A stretch of DNA of 49,216 nucleotides from CAVWDI01 sp046259385 (GCA_046259385.1 JBJYWI010000020.1:1-49216), one strand, 5' to 3'; positions 1 through 8,868 are shown, numbered from the stretch's first letter. The notes: generated by a model from the sequence alone, not told the origin. Made by a program: numbers and translations.

Positions 1-21
1 AAAGCGTTCAAAAATTTGAAT

Positions 22-447
22 ATGAAATTAAATATACGAAAGTTTAAGTTGAATGATGAAGAAGAAGTAATTGATTTATGGAGAGCCTGCGGGCTTGTGG
101 TTCCCTGGAACAATCCCCACCTGGACATCCAGCGAAAACTCAAAGTCCAACCGGAATTATTTCAGGTAGGTTGTCTGGATGGAAAGGTGATCGCCAGCGT
201 GATGGCAGGCTATGAGGGTCATCGCGGATGGGTTAATTATCTGGCTGTTCACCCTGATTATCAGCGCAGGGGGATTGGAAGGAAAATGATGGAGCAGATA
301 GAGAAATTACTTCTGGCGCAGGGATGTCCAAAGATAAACCTGCAGGTGCGTAAAACGAACGAAGAGGTAATTATTTTTTACCAGAGAATAGGTTTCAAGG
401 ATGACAATGTTATCGGAATGGGTAAACGGTTAATACTGGATGATTGA
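22..447 (+). CDS. ypeA: GNAT family acetyltransferase, YpeA-like
   Basis: A 141-residue single-domain GNAT protein. It matches the YpeA family closely: an N-terminal LWRACGLVVPWNNP segment, DIQRKL, the EGHRGWVNYLAVHP strand, and the acetyl-CoA binding loop QRRGIGRKMM near residue 90, ending in GKRLI. YpeA-type enzymes are cytoplasmic and transfer acetyl groups from acetyl-CoA; the native substrate is not established, so none is assigned. The ATG at 22 is preferred to the in-frame TTG at 16; the upstream region is cut by the window edge, so the ribosome site cannot be judged. It faces the transporter gene downstream, with about 100 bases between the two stop codons. A second, more divergent GNAT gene lies near 10.4 kb. 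Confidence 0.85.
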   Translation: MKLNIRKFKLNDEEEVIDLWRACGLVVPWNNPHLDIQRKLKVQPELFQVGCLDGKVIASVMAGYEGHRGWVNYLAVHPDYQRRGIGRKMMEQIEKLLLAQGCPKINLQVRKTNEEVIIFYQRIGFKDDNVIGMGKRLILDD

Positions 448-544
448 GGGATTTATCTAACTGACGATAGACCAGATTCATCGGGGCAGAATTTTAAATA
501 AGCAGCGACGTTATTCGGAAATCCGTAGGGATTAATGAAAATCG

Positions 545-1453
545 TCACCCGCGTGCTTGAAAAAGATTGCGATTAACCAGCCAGGGTATTTTGGCAAGTA
601 CAAAGACGTTCCCAAGAAGTACAAGCGCAACACCGATTAGCTGCGTCAGATTCCACTGCAACCCTTCATAAAGCGTTGAAACGGTCAGAGCGATTATTGG
701 AAACAGCACCATCACATAAGCTGCCCGATCAGGACCTATTCTCCCGAGAAGCGTCAGATAGGTCCAGAAAGCTATAACTGATCCAAAAAGGGAAAGGTAA
801 AGGAGGGAGATCATGTATCCCGAGGAAAGTTCAAAGTTGAACTGCGATCCACGTACGAGCGCAATCAACAGCATAAAAAAAGTGCCGTAAGCCATTCCAA
901 TTCCGTTTGTCTGGATGATTGGGAGCTGGTGGCGCTGGTTGCGAGCAGAGATGATATTTCCCAGGGAAGCGGATATAACTGAAAGGATAGCAAATACAGC
1001 ACCCAGCAACCGTGTGTCCGATAGGTTGAATGAAGCCAGCTCTGAACCGAAAACGAACATCAGCCCCAACAATCCTATGCACGCTCCGATAACAACCTGA
1101 AGGCGGACCGGATTTCCAAGAAATATCGCCCCGAATATCACGTTAAAAACGAGGATTGTCGAGAAAATAATTGCAACAAGTCCGCTGGATAAATATAGTT
1201 CAGAGTTGTAAACCAAGATGTAATTCAACGAGAATAGAAATAAACCCTGAAGAGCGAAGAAAAAATGATCGCGGACTGTAAACCGCAAGGGCAGTTTTCT
1301 TAAGATACAAAATACGAGCAGTATCAGGGAAGCCAGCGCGAAGCGGTAAAAAATAGACACCTCTGGCGAAACCGTCCCGAGCTGGAATTTGATGGAGATC
1401 CAGGTCAATCCCCATATTAATACTGTAGTCAGGTAAAGAAAGAGATTGTACAT
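545..1453 (-). CDS. EamA/DMT family transporter
   Basis: A 302-residue hydrophobic protein with about ten predicted membrane segments arranged as two repeated EamA halves, the usual length for the drug/metabolite transporter superfamily. It starts with a membrane segment (LTTVLIWGLTWISIKF, a typical first-helix pattern) and ends with a helix followed by a short basic tail. The family exports amino acids, metabolites or drugs from the cytoplasm; nothing visible fixes the substrate. It is transcribed alone, convergent with the YpeA-like gene, and about 90 bases downstream of the phosphohydrolase operon's last gene. A second DMT transporter at 35.7 kb has a different context, directly after the nickel superoxide dismutase genes. 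Confidence 0.85.
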   Translation of the reverse strand: MYNLFLYLTTVLIWGLTWISIKFQLGTVSPEVSIFYRFALASLILLVFCILRKLPLRFTVRDHFFFALQGLFLFSLNYILVYNSELYLSSGLVAIIFSTILVFNVIFGAIFLGNPVRLQVVIGACIGLLGLMFVFGSELASFNLSDTRLLGAVFAILSVISASLGNIISARNQRHQLPIIQTNGIGMAYGTFFMLLIALVRGSQFNFELSSGYMISLLYLSLFGSVIAFWTYLTLLGRIGPDRAAYVMVLFPIIALTVSTLYEGLQWNLTQLIGVALVLLGNVFVLAKIPWLVNRNLFQARG

Positions 1454-1545
1454 TATGAACAGATAGATACCTTCATGATTGATTTAATTTTAGAATTAAT
1501 GTTACATTACTGGATTGATCCTTCCAGAAATGTGGCATAACTATT

Positions 1546-3081
1546 TTATTTAACAGGTTTGTTCACCTGTTTATACTGCGCGTCTAACACAGCCTGCATC
1601 TCCTTTGATTCTGGGTGGGAGTTGTAAAGGTTTTCGATTTCCTGTGGATCGTTTTCTAAGTCGTAAAATTCATATTTATCATGATAATGCTTGTAACCAT
1701 GGTAATAAACCAGTTTGTAATTCTCGCGCATCAATCCAATTGAAGCTTTGTCGAGGGCACCCCGGGTATGGTTTTTCTTGGCTTCCAGAAACCAGATTTC
1801 CCTCTCTCTATCTGTTTCACCGCCCAAACCAGGGAGCTTGATCCCTTCTGACCATTCTGGTTCTGGCAGCCCGACTAAATGGGCTATTGTCGGAAGGATA
1901 TCCACATTACTGGTTAGCTGATAAACGTCCTGTCTTTCGGTCTGAGAGGGTGCGGATATCACCAGCGGGATGCGGATAACTGGTTCAAACAGAAGCGGGG
2001 TGGAATGTCCGTGTGTACCTCGTTCGAACATCTCACCGTGGTCTGAAGTGAGGATCACATAACTGTTTTGCAGAAATCCGCCCTGTTCCAGTCTGTCAAG
2101 AAGATGGCCAAACTCATAATCCATATTTGCGATAAATTCATCATAACGCTGGCGCAAAAAGTTGATTTTACTTTCAGGCACCCGGGTTCCGAGCTTGTGG
2201 TATTTCTTTTGGGGCGGGTTCCAACCGTCCTTAAAGGAGTCTAGGAATTTACTGGTTGGCATGTATGGTGAGTGAGGTGGAAGCAGGTGTATGTAGGAAA
2301 AAAAAGGCTTGGGTCCATTTTGAATGATTTCAAACACTCCCTCCATTACCTGGGAAAGTAAAAAGTAAATATCTGTATTCGCCAGGCGGGGAATACCCAT
2401 AGGATGGATCTCGCGCAATTCTTTTTCACTGAGGCGCAAACCGAGCATGGTGTTCAGGTCATTGAGAATGGACAAGAACAAGGAGCCGTGGGCTTCCTCA
2501 CGTTTGAAAAGGAACTGGTCAAAACCCTTCAGCGTAAATACTGCATCCTCATCGAGCAGGTTATCGTAGATAGTATTGCCAACCAGGCTGAAGCTGTCGG
2601 GGCCATAATGCTGGTCGAGGTAACGGTAGAACTGGTACAGCAGCATATCTGCATAGACGTTCTGGGTGAAAGCGATCTGGAAAAGCTTTCCCTGTAGAAG
2701 CTTGAACAAGTTATTGGGTTTCACAGGATCGCGGATAAGACCGGTGAGGGTTACCGCGCGGTGATCCCAGGGATGCATACTTGTGAAGAGAGAGGCGGTG
2801 CTGGGTGTTGTAAAATTGGCGGCTGAATGATGGTTATGGTACACAGTCGCTTTACTGGCAAAGCGTTCGAAGTTCGGGCTGGTCCCACGTTTGTAACCGT
2901 ATAGGGAGAGGTTGAATGCGGACAGGGCGTCAAACAGAATCAGTCTTATGTTAGGTTGTTCAGTCACTCCGCTGATCGAGTTCTTTTGAATCCCTGAAAT
3001 ACAATTTATCCAGGGAGCAAGGCTGAGGGTGGCGGCAGATTTTAAAAATTCTCTTCTCGAGATTTGCGTTTTCATTTGCAA
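1546..3081 (-). CDS. Tat-exported sulfatase-superfamily hydrolase (Thr nucleophile)
   Basis: A 511-residue alkaline-phosphatase/sulfatase superfamily enzyme. The N-terminus carries a clear twin-arginine signal (SRREFLKSAA, residues 8-17), so it is probably exported folded. Metal-site features are visible: LILFDALS near residue 51 and TSDHGEMFERGTHGH. At the place where sulfatases have C/S-x-P-x-R the protein has TTPSTASLFTSM (residues 91-102), so neither the formylglycine cysteine/serine nor the arginine is present. A threonine nucleophile is known in phosphoglycerol-transferase and phosphodiesterase relatives, so phosphate-ester or phosphoglycerol chemistry is more likely than sulfate hydrolysis (inference). 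It is the last gene of a minus-strand operon with a membrane protein and a second superfamily member. The ATG at 3075 is an alternative start. Confidence 0.8.
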   Translation of the reverse strand: MQMKTQISRREFLKSAATLSLAPWINCISGIQKNSISGVTEQPNIRLILFDALSAFNLSLYGYKRGTSPNFERFASKATVYHNHHSAANFTTPSTASLFTSMHPWDHRAVTLTGLIRDPVKPNNLFKLLQGKLFQIAFTQNVYADMLLYQFYRYLDQHYGPDSFSLVGNTIYDNLLDEDAVFTLKGFDQFLFKREEAHGSLFLSILNDLNTMLGLRLSEKELREIHPMGIPRLANTDIYFLLSQVMEGVFEIIQNGPKPFFSYIHLLPPHSPYMPTSKFLDSFKDGWNPPQKKYHKLGTRVPESKINFLRQRYDEFIANMDYEFGHLLDRLEQGGFLQNSYVILTSDHGEMFERGTHGHSTPLLFEPVIRIPLVISAPSQTERQDVYQLTSNVDILPTIAHLVGLPEPEWSEGIKLPGLGGETDREREIWFLEAKKNHTRGALDKASIGLMRENYKLVYYHGYKHYHDKYEFYDLENDPQEIENLYNSHPESKEMQAVLDAQYKQVNKPVK

Positions 3082-3101
3082 GAGGATCGAAAGAAATAAT
3101 T

Positions 3102-3665
3102 TTAAAAAAACCGATGGATGATGACGTACCCTGAGCTGACCAGGCTGAGCGGGAAATATACGTATAAGAACACAGTAAAACGGTCAACCAGGGAAGACAA
3201 TATCCTGGACAATTCCGGCAGCCGATTGAGCACATAAGAAGTCAAGAAGATAAATACAAAAATTAATGCCAGTATGATTACTGGATATACAATGATTTCT
3301 TGCAGATTCAGAGAGTAGATTACTTTCATTTTTCTCTGCAGTAAAAATGCGCTGGCACCCAGTATTAGAGTTAAAAGACTAGCCTGGACTGCAAATTCTT
3401 TTCTGAAATATTTCGCAGGTAGTATTGCAGCTGCGATGAGGAAAAATCCTAGCATAACCAGGCTTTCTAACAGAGAGAAAACGAGTACGTATGCGCAGAT
3501 TACCAGGGCATCTGGAAGTGAATAATCATCCAACCAGCTCGGCAGGTAGAAAAACATCCTGTAAAGCGTCCAGGTGAATATGACAAATAGAAGCATTGAT
3601 AATACCGGGTAGATTTGTTCCCGGTTTGGAAATCGCTTATGAAGCAGTTCTTTAAAGGTAGCCAA
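3102..3665 (-). CDS. Integral membrane protein, unknown function
   Basis: A 187-residue protein with about five hydrophobic segments, for example VLSMLLFVIFTWTLYRMFF near the N-terminus and VYPVIILALIFVFIFLTSYV in the C-terminal half, and a basic N-terminal tail. I do not recognise a family. It overlaps the end of the upstream phosphodiesterase-like gene by 14 bases and is followed after 20 bases by the Tat-exported sulfatase-like gene, so the three are probably co-translated from one mRNA. The position suggests a membrane partner for the two hydrolases, for example in handling an envelope polymer or lipid; this is inference from context only. Confidence 0.7.
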   Translation of the reverse strand: MATFKELLHKRFPNREQIYPVLSMLLFVIFTWTLYRMFFYLPSWLDDYSLPDALVICAYVLVFSLLESLVMLGFFLIAAAILPAKYFRKEFAVQASLLTLILGASAFLLQRKMKVIYSLNLQEIIVYPVIILALIFVFIFLTSYVLNRLPELSRILSSLVDRFTVFLYVYFPLSLVSSGYVIIHRFF

Positions 3666-5496
3666 GACTTTTCAGTCTTTCCTCGAGAGCCTGCTGGTCT
3701 TCATCGTCGAGGGTGGATTTTGGCGGCGGTTGACTGCTTTCCGGTGGTTCCAGGTCCTTACCGATCGATAAACCTGGAATATCTCTATAGGATGGATTTG
3801 TTATCCCAGATAATCCTTTATCGCAGAATAAAACTCCCGGGACAGCAGTCGAATCGATACAGTGATCTCCGCTCCAGTGGTCGTTATTAACTGCTAGATT
3901 GACGTCTTTCCATTCACCGAGACCGGTCTCCTGGGAAGCGCGATATCCAGGATTGTAGCCGATCAGCATATCTGGTCCATCCTGTATGAAAGGACCTGAA
4001 AATAAATCCAGAGCTGAGACAGCGCGTTTTATGACCTCAGTCCCCTTTTCATCCCGCCAATCAAGTAGTTTTTGCTGGAGTTCCTGCTTAAGATCCCCGG
4101 AATTACCGGGGGATACAATCCCGGATCCTTCCCTTCCTTCTTGATTTATATACAGGCTATTAAGCCCGACTGCATAAGCAGCGCTTCTGGACCAATCGAT
4201 ATTCCTCAAATTATTGTCACCATCAGAGTTGTTTTTTACAAGATAACCGTTTTCCTGCAACCATCTGTTCAGGTGGATCTTGTAGTCAAAATTTGCAAAA
4301 CCATGGTCTGAAAGAACAATCAATCTGGTATCAGCCCCTCCATTCGAATAGAGAAGATTTTCAACTTGCCCCACGAGTGCGTCCAATTTACGGTACCACA
4401 GCTCTATAAGATCGGGTCGGTCACGCCTGAACATGTGCTGGACTCTGTCCAGACTGTCAAAAACAATTCCTAGCAGACCTTCTTTAAACGATTTCAAATT
4501 GTCTAACAGAACCCGGACGCGGTGCTCGAATATCGATTCACACAGGTTTAAAAACAATTCATCGCTGATCCAGCCATCTTCCAAACCGGTGGTATCCTGA
4601 GGCCAGCCAAGGGATAAATAAGGACCGCATTCCTTCCAGGTAGATTTTACAAATCCAGGGGGAGTGGCATAGCGCCACGTTGAAGCCAATGGGTGGATCT
4701 GTAGAGGCAGGAGGTATAAACGGACACCAGGTTCGATTTGAGTCAGGACAGCCCGGGTTAATGAACGCAAATTCATTAAGAAACCCATTTTGAACTGGAC
4801 TTCGAAGATTGGGCTCCATTCTCTTATCTTCAATTCAACTTTCTGTGAATTGAAGTTTAACATAGCCGCTTGGTCATCAAGAATTTCGAGCTGAAAACTT
4901 GTTGTGGCGGATAACGATTTATCCTCTTTGCGCATTGCGGGACCTTCAAACAAACCCGAGAAAGTATTTCGACCTTTCGATTCCAGCAGTTTTACCGGTG
5001 TCTTGCCAGGCGCGTTCAATTCTTCCCGGGTGGATGTGTACAAAGTCCCAACACCAAGCCTACCGAGCAAATCAGGTGTTCCCAAGCCGGGGATGGTTTT
5101 AACGGGGAGTTCCGGTCGGGCGGGAAATGTTGCCGGCCACCAGAGTGAAGATGCAGGATATCCCAACCTGGCTGCCTCTTCGAAAATTGTTCTTGTACGG
5201 TGGGGTGGTACGAACTGGGTTCCGAACGCCTTCCGCTCTGTGGGGAGCAATGAGACATAAGGTGTATATGTATTGGGATCGCGATGGACAAAATCAAATA
5301 TCCCATGTCCGCCGGGATCAAGACCTGTGGCAATACTTGTCCAGGAAACTTCCGTTTGAGGAGGGTCGCTCACGATGAACCTGGAATAATTACCGGCTTT
5401 AACATATTTTTCCAGGTTTGGCATCCGCCCAACTGAGAGAAGGTTTTCAAACACCTCTGGATCGAATGAATCAAAACCCAGTAACATTACCCTCAT
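3652..5496 (-). CDS. Type I phosphodiesterase / nucleotide pyrophosphatase-like hydrolase
   Basis: A 614-residue alkaline-phosphatase-superfamily enzyme of the type I phosphodiesterase group. Visible landmarks are the first metal aspartate in LGFDSFD (Asp9), the nucleophile region PPQTEVSWTSIATG with Thr48 as the likely nucleophile, a GGHGIFDF turn, DSLDRVQHMF, LSDHGFANF and HLNRWLQENGYL in the metal-binding core. No signal peptide is seen. The protein ends in a charged tail finishing EERLKSLGYL, a short terminal peptide I recall from other superfamily members. The substrate is unknown; phosphodiester or phosphonate bonds are the family norm. It overlaps the membrane-protein gene downstream by 14 bases and lies 55 bases downstream of the small membrane protein gene. 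Confidence 0.8.
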   Translation of the reverse strand: MRVMLLGFDSFDPEVFENLLSVGRMPNLEKYVKAGNYSRFIVSDPPQTEVSWTSIATGLDPGGHGIFDFVHRDPNTYTPYVSLLPTERKAFGTQFVPPHRTRTIFEEAARLGYPASSLWWPATFPARPELPVKTIPGLGTPDLLGRLGVGTLYTSTREELNAPGKTPVKLLESKGRNTFSGLFEGPAMRKEDKSLSATTSFQLEILDDQAAMLNFNSQKVELKIREWSPIFEVQFKMGFLMNLRSLTRAVLTQIEPGVRLYLLPLQIHPLASTWRYATPPGFVKSTWKECGPYLSLGWPQDTTGLEDGWISDELFLNLCESIFEHRVRVLLDNLKSFKEGLLGIVFDSLDRVQHMFRRDRPDLIELWYRKLDALVGQVENLLYSNGGADTRLIVLSDHGFANFDYKIHLNRWLQENGYLVKNNSDGDNNLRNIDWSRSAAYAVGLNSLYINQEGREGSGIVSPGNSGDLKQELQQKLLDWRDEKGTEVIKRAVSALDLFSGPFIQDGPDMLIGYNPGYRASQETGLGEWKDVNLAVNNDHWSGDHCIDSTAVPGVLFCDKGLSGITNPSYRDIPGLSIGKDLEPPESSQPPPKSTLDDEDQQALEERLKSLGYL

Positions 5497-5551
5497 AATA
5501 AATTCCTGGAAATCTGAATGTAAGGAGGTCTATTGGTCAAGTAAGAAATAT

Positions 5552-5779
5552 TTATCCGCGGCTTGCAGTCTCGTCATCGCTGTCGTTCTCTGTAATTTCA
5601 GGGGAAGAAGTTTCGGATACATCTGATTCGTTTTTATCCTCCCCGCGGGTGGATCGCCTAAGTCGGGCAATGCCCGCCCGGATTTTGCTGGAAAAGAGCA
5701 AAAGGATACCAGAAAAAACAGCCAGAAGAGTCGCCAGTACTTGAAACAACATGCCGCCAGTATTTGGATCGATGTACAT
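5552..5779 (-). CDS. Small single-pass membrane protein, MYIDP type
   Basis: A 75-residue protein: a short N-terminus (MYIDPNTGGMLFQ), one membrane helix at about residues 12-30, a basic juxtamembrane patch (KIRAGIARLRR), then an acidic, serine-rich, probably disordered tail. I recall similar small proteins beginning MYIDPGTG beside phosphodiesterase-like alkaline-phosphatase genes; no biochemical role is known to me. It is the first gene of the minus-strand operon running to 1546. The predicted promoter at 5792-5820 puts the transcript start only a few bases before the ATG. Confidence 0.75.
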   Translation of the reverse strand: MYIDPNTGGMLFQVLATLLAVFSGILLLFSSKIRAGIARLRRSTRGEDKNESDVSETSSPEITENDSDDETASRG

Positions 5780-5791
5780 AATTCTCTCTAT

Positions 5792-5820
5792 ATTATCCTA
5801 ATTCGAGACATTTTTATCAA
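5792..5820 (-). promoter_or_regulatory. Predicted promoter of the phosphohydrolase operon
   Basis: On the minus strand a -35 TTGATA (5815-5820) is followed after 17 bases by a -10 GATAAT (5792-5797). Both match the sigma-70 consensus at five of six positions. Predicted start of transcription is near 5785, leaving a 5' leader of roughly five bases before the ATG at 5779, that is, nearly leaderless. Confidence 0.5.
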
Positions 5821-5888
5821 ATTCTTGTCTAGGAGGCGTATTTTACCATCAGTTATAATTTCGAGAAATTTATTGAACGAGGATTTTG

Positions 5889-6266
5889 GTGACCAAAATT
5901 TTGATTATTTCCGGAGATTTGGCGTTTGATGCTGAGCTTAACCAATCCCCAACTGCATTGGCGATCGCCGAGAACCTCCCAATTGAAAGCTTGGCAAATG
6001 TTTGGGGTGAAGAAATCTATTTTGAAATTCCTATATCGATGCCTATTGAATTTGAGGCGCGGGAGATTATGGAATTGGGTGAATTGGCTTACTGGCCAGT
6101 TGGTCGCGCCTTTTGTATTTTTTTTGGACCCACACCTGTTTCCACAGATGAGCGCCCGCGAGCATACAGTCCAGTCAATGTGGTTGGTCGAGTGAAAGGT
6201 GATACTGCGGGATTTAAATCCGTTAAAAATGGTGCATCTGTAAAAATCCAGTTTGCTGGCAATTGA
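5889..6266 (+). CDS. Cyclophilin-like fold protein (TM1367 / DUF369 type)
   Basis: A 125-residue protein resembling the small cyclophilin-like family typified by the TM1367 structure (DUF369). Recognisable elements are LNQSPTALAIAENLP near the N-terminus, VWGEEIYFEIP, a G-x-L-AYWPVGRAFCIFFGPTP strand-turn, and SPVNVVGRV near the C-terminus. The family shares the cyclophilin barrel but lacks demonstrated prolyl isomerase activity, and its function is unsettled. The GTG at 5889 is preferred over TTG at 5886 because CGAGG at 5878-5882 then lies six bases upstream. It is convergent with the CBS gene, with only five bases between the stops. Confidence 0.75.
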   Translation: MTKILIISGDLAFDAELNQSPTALAIAENLPIESLANVWGEEIYFEIPISMPIEFEAREIMELGELAYWPVGRAFCIFFGPTPVSTDERPRAYSPVNVVGRVKGDTAGFKSVKNGASVKIQFAGN

Positions 6267-6271
6267 ACTGG

Positions 6272-7210
6272 TTATGTGCCGTTTATAAAACAAGCTCTCA
6301 TCAATTCCAGCATGGAGATAAAACCTTTCACCCGGTAATTTTTATCTACAACAGGAAGGCCGGGCAGGTCGTTTTCCTTCATTAAATGAAAGGCTTTTTC
6401 CAGGTTATCTTCAGGGTGGACATAAACAGGATCTTGAATTATCTCAGCTGCGACAGGAAGTTTAGAAGGGTCAGCAAATTCTAATGCCTGTTCGTATCCA
6501 GCTGGATTTTCAATATATTCCTCCGGTATAACCGGGATGAACATCCTATCCGCCAGAGTATGAACATCAATTAGCCCCATTAATCTATCTTCATTATTAA
6601 CAACGCAGGCAATATTATCATTCGGGTTATCAATAAAGGATGCCAGTATTTGAGGCAGCGGCTGATCCATCCGAATTAGAATCGGTTTTTTATCCGGATT
6701 ATCCATGATCTTTGAAATTTGCAAACTCCTTTCTTGCGACCAGTCTTCTGATACTTCCTCACCGTATTTGGCTGAAATATCCTCTTTCAACCAATTTAAT
6801 AAATTTGATTTAGAATGGTCATCATCTTCTAGGGTTTCCAGTTCAGTTTCTTTTGCAACGCTATCTGAATTCCATTTTTGTAATCCGAGCACCTGGTCAA
6901 TCGGCAGCGTGAATAAAATCCCACTGCGAGGACGGTCAAAGCCCTTTACCACTCTGTCCGCTTCAGAAATTGCCTGCTCAAGTAGGGCTTGGTCATCAAT
7001 CAGACTGAAAAGAGTGCGCTGGGATGAGCGGACTTCTTCGAACATCTTTAGAAACCCAACCAAACCACTTTTACGGACAAGCTCCGATGCTTGAAAACCA
7101 CCAATGGAATGCAGGATTGTCACACCAGGAACGCCTATTTTTTTCCAGGAGTCAAGAATTTCCGGCATATGCGTCAAATCATGTAGAATAACCATTAGAA
7201 GGGTTGTCAT
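6272..7210 (-). CDS. PII-like domain protein with CBS pair
   Basis: A 312-residue cytoplasmic protein. Residues 1-110 resemble a PII/CutA-like ferredoxin-fold unit: MTTLLMVILHDLTHMPEILD, then GVPGVTILHSIGGFQ, and a final strand GILFTLPIDQV. After an acidic linker the C-terminal 160 residues form a CBS pair, with NIACVVNNEDRLMGLID and LPGLPVVDKNYRVKGFIS as the paired CBS strands. CBS pairs bind adenine nucleotides, and PII-like units sense small molecules, so a ligand-sensing regulatory protein is the natural reading (inference); no output domain is seen. The ATG at 7210 is chosen over an upstream in-frame start at 7273 because GGGAGAA lies just before it. Confidence 0.75.
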   Translation of the reverse strand: MTTLLMVILHDLTHMPEILDSWKKIGVPGVTILHSIGGFQASELVRKSGLVGFLKMFEEVRSSQRTLFSLIDDQALLEQAISEADRVVKGFDRPRSGILFTLPIDQVLGLQKWNSDSVAKETELETLEDDDHSKSNLLNWLKEDISAKYGEEVSEDWSQERSLQISKIMDNPDKKPILIRMDQPLPQILASFIDNPNDNIACVVNNEDRLMGLIDVHTLADRMFIPVIPEEYIENPAGYEQALEFADPSKLPVAAEIIQDPVYVHPEDNLEKAFHLMKENDLPGLPVVDKNYRVKGFISMLELMRACFINGT

Positions 7211-7394
7211 ACTTGTTCTCCCAAAAATAGTGCGAATTCTTTTTGATTCGGTTGACTTCCAAAAATATATCATGAATCGATATTTAAGTAATTAACTCTT
7301 TGTACTGAATCATCTGTACTCTCCAGGTTCATTAATCTGTGAACATGTAGAAATAACTTATACTTATTTTAATATTCACTAAAGGCAAATAATT

Positions 7395-8792
7395 ATGTGG
7401 TTTAAAAAATTATTATTTATTATTTTATTTTTTGTGCTGATTGTTTCCTGTGATATCTCTAAAAAGGCTATCATTCCTGAAAGGCTAGGCTCAGCATTCA
7501 GTGGACCAGAGACCATTAAAGTTGAATTGGACCCATCCCAGTCCAGTTCTTATAAATTGAAAGGGGATATTTCAGTCACAATTCCTGAAGGCAGTGTGCT
7601 TGCCCCTGATACTTTGAGTGCAGAAGTAAAAACCGGGGAATTCAGCAGCGATATCCAGGGAACAAATACCTATGTGTCCGACAGCGTATTGGAGATCAGC
7701 CTGGAAAACCAGGATTTTTTCCATTCACCGATTTCAATTGAGCTCCCTTATGACCCGGAAGATTTTCCGGAAGGGCGTTCTGAGAATGAAATATCGGCTT
7801 TCTACCTACGCGATTTTGGCGGGATTCCAGTTGCAAGTGATCTCCAGACCGATGATAATAAAATCACACTCAAAACCCTGCATCCTGGTCAATGGACCTG
7901 GGGGCTTGCTGCGGAAAATCAATCTGATGAGCAAATTGATTCCTGGTTAAATACCATCGCCAGTAAAGCAGAAGCGGAAAGTTTTGGGAAAGAACTATAC
8001 CAGCGTCGACTATCTGAATGGGAAACATCCTGGGAGCAATTGAAAGAGCAAATGAATACTCTGGTTGAATTAGAAGAACCGATGCAAATCGGCTTTGATT
8101 ACAGCTATTTTCCGGTCAAGGGAGTTGACCAATCAAAATTACAGCCATTGATGGACAAGTTTGGTATCAACCCTGGTCCAGCAGTTCTGTTCATTGTTGG
8201 CGCGCAGGAAGTTGGTGTTGTTAGCGCAGTTCTTGGTGCTGATTACCTCATCGATTATTTTGGAGATCCCAAACAATTGAATGAATCTATCAAGAATGAA
8301 AGGCGCGCATGGATGCGCCTGAAGGAAGCCGAGTGCGTCCGTGATTCCATCAATCATGCTGTAAATCTGGTGGCGAAACCGTATTGTTTTGAAATACTAC
8401 ATAGTTATGTAAATGGACTTCAGACTCAAGGTCTAAAGGATAAAAATGCCTTGGATCTGGAATACAGCGCGATCACGGATGAGGTCTTTGATAGATTAAT
8501 CGCTGAAAGTGTAAGGGAGATGGCAGAAATTGAAGATATTTTTAATGTTGAAATAGTTGACCAAGAAGTTTCCTATGATGAAACTGGGGAGAAACTGGAG
8601 TTACCGGACGTAACTGGCATGAGAGAGGAAAATGCAGTGCAGTTGCTACGATCCCTTGGGTTTAATGTTGAAATAGCGGAAGGCAGCAGTGATTACGACC
8701 CCGGAATTATTTACAAGCAAGTACCTGAAGCAGGCGTTTTTAGCGATCCAACCATAACTATTGTACGGTTATTTAAAACTATTGATGAATGA
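7395..8792 (+). CDS. Lipoprotein with C-terminal PASTA domain
   Basis: A 465-residue secreted protein. The N-terminus is a type II signal peptide with lipobox LIVSC (Cys19), so it is probably membrane-anchored on the outer face. Residues 40-180 are beta-rich, with a proline/glycine pattern like ZU5-type regions (tentative). A helical acidic middle follows, and residues 400-465 form a PASTA domain: LPDVTGMREENAVQLLRSLG, then a GIIYKQVPEAG strand. PASTA domains bind peptidoglycan fragments or beta-lactams in kinases and PBPs, suggesting a cell-wall-facing role. It is a single gene with a moderate AAAGG ribosome site, divergent from the PII-CBS gene. Confidence 0.75.
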   Translation: MWFKKLLFIILFFVLIVSCDISKKAIIPERLGSAFSGPETIKVELDPSQSSSYKLKGDISVTIPEGSVLAPDTLSAEVKTGEFSSDIQGTNTYVSDSVLEISLENQDFFHSPISIELPYDPEDFPEGRSENEISAFYLRDFGGIPVASDLQTDDNKITLKTLHPGQWTWGLAAENQSDEQIDSWLNTIASKAEAESFGKELYQRRLSEWETSWEQLKEQMNTLVELEEPMQIGFDYSYFPVKGVDQSKLQPLMDKFGINPGPAVLFIVGAQEVGVVSAVLGADYLIDYFGDPKQLNESIKNERRAWMRLKEAECVRDSINHAVNLVAKPYCFEILHSYVNGLQTQGLKDKNALDLEYSAITDEVFDRLIAESVREMAEIEDIFNVEIVDQEVSYDETGEKLELPDVTGMREENAVQLLRSLGFNVEIAEGSSDYDPGIIYKQVPEAGVFSDPTITIVRLFKTIDE

Positions 8793-8820
8793 TGAACTTT
8801 GGATTATTTATGGAGGAGAA

Positions 8821-8868
8821 TTGAATATAATATTGCTGCTGTCCAGTTTGCGGTGTAAGGTGATATGA
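8821..8868 (+). CDS. Possible 15-codon upstream ORF of the radical SAM gene
   Basis: A TTG at 8821 follows GGAGGAGAA directly and opens a 15-codon frame (NIILLLSSLRCKVI after the start) whose TGA at 8866 overlaps the ATG of the next gene as ATGA. It could give translational coupling. It has no homology signal and may be chance; the strong Shine-Dalgarno sequence without another start is the only support. Confidence 0.2.
   Translation: MNIILLLSSLRCKVI

Noticed and set aside
831..1082. Frames within the transporter gene and on opposite strands of many genes
   Set aside because: These are shadow frames with low-complexity translations and no ribosome sites; the overlapping genes have clear homologies.
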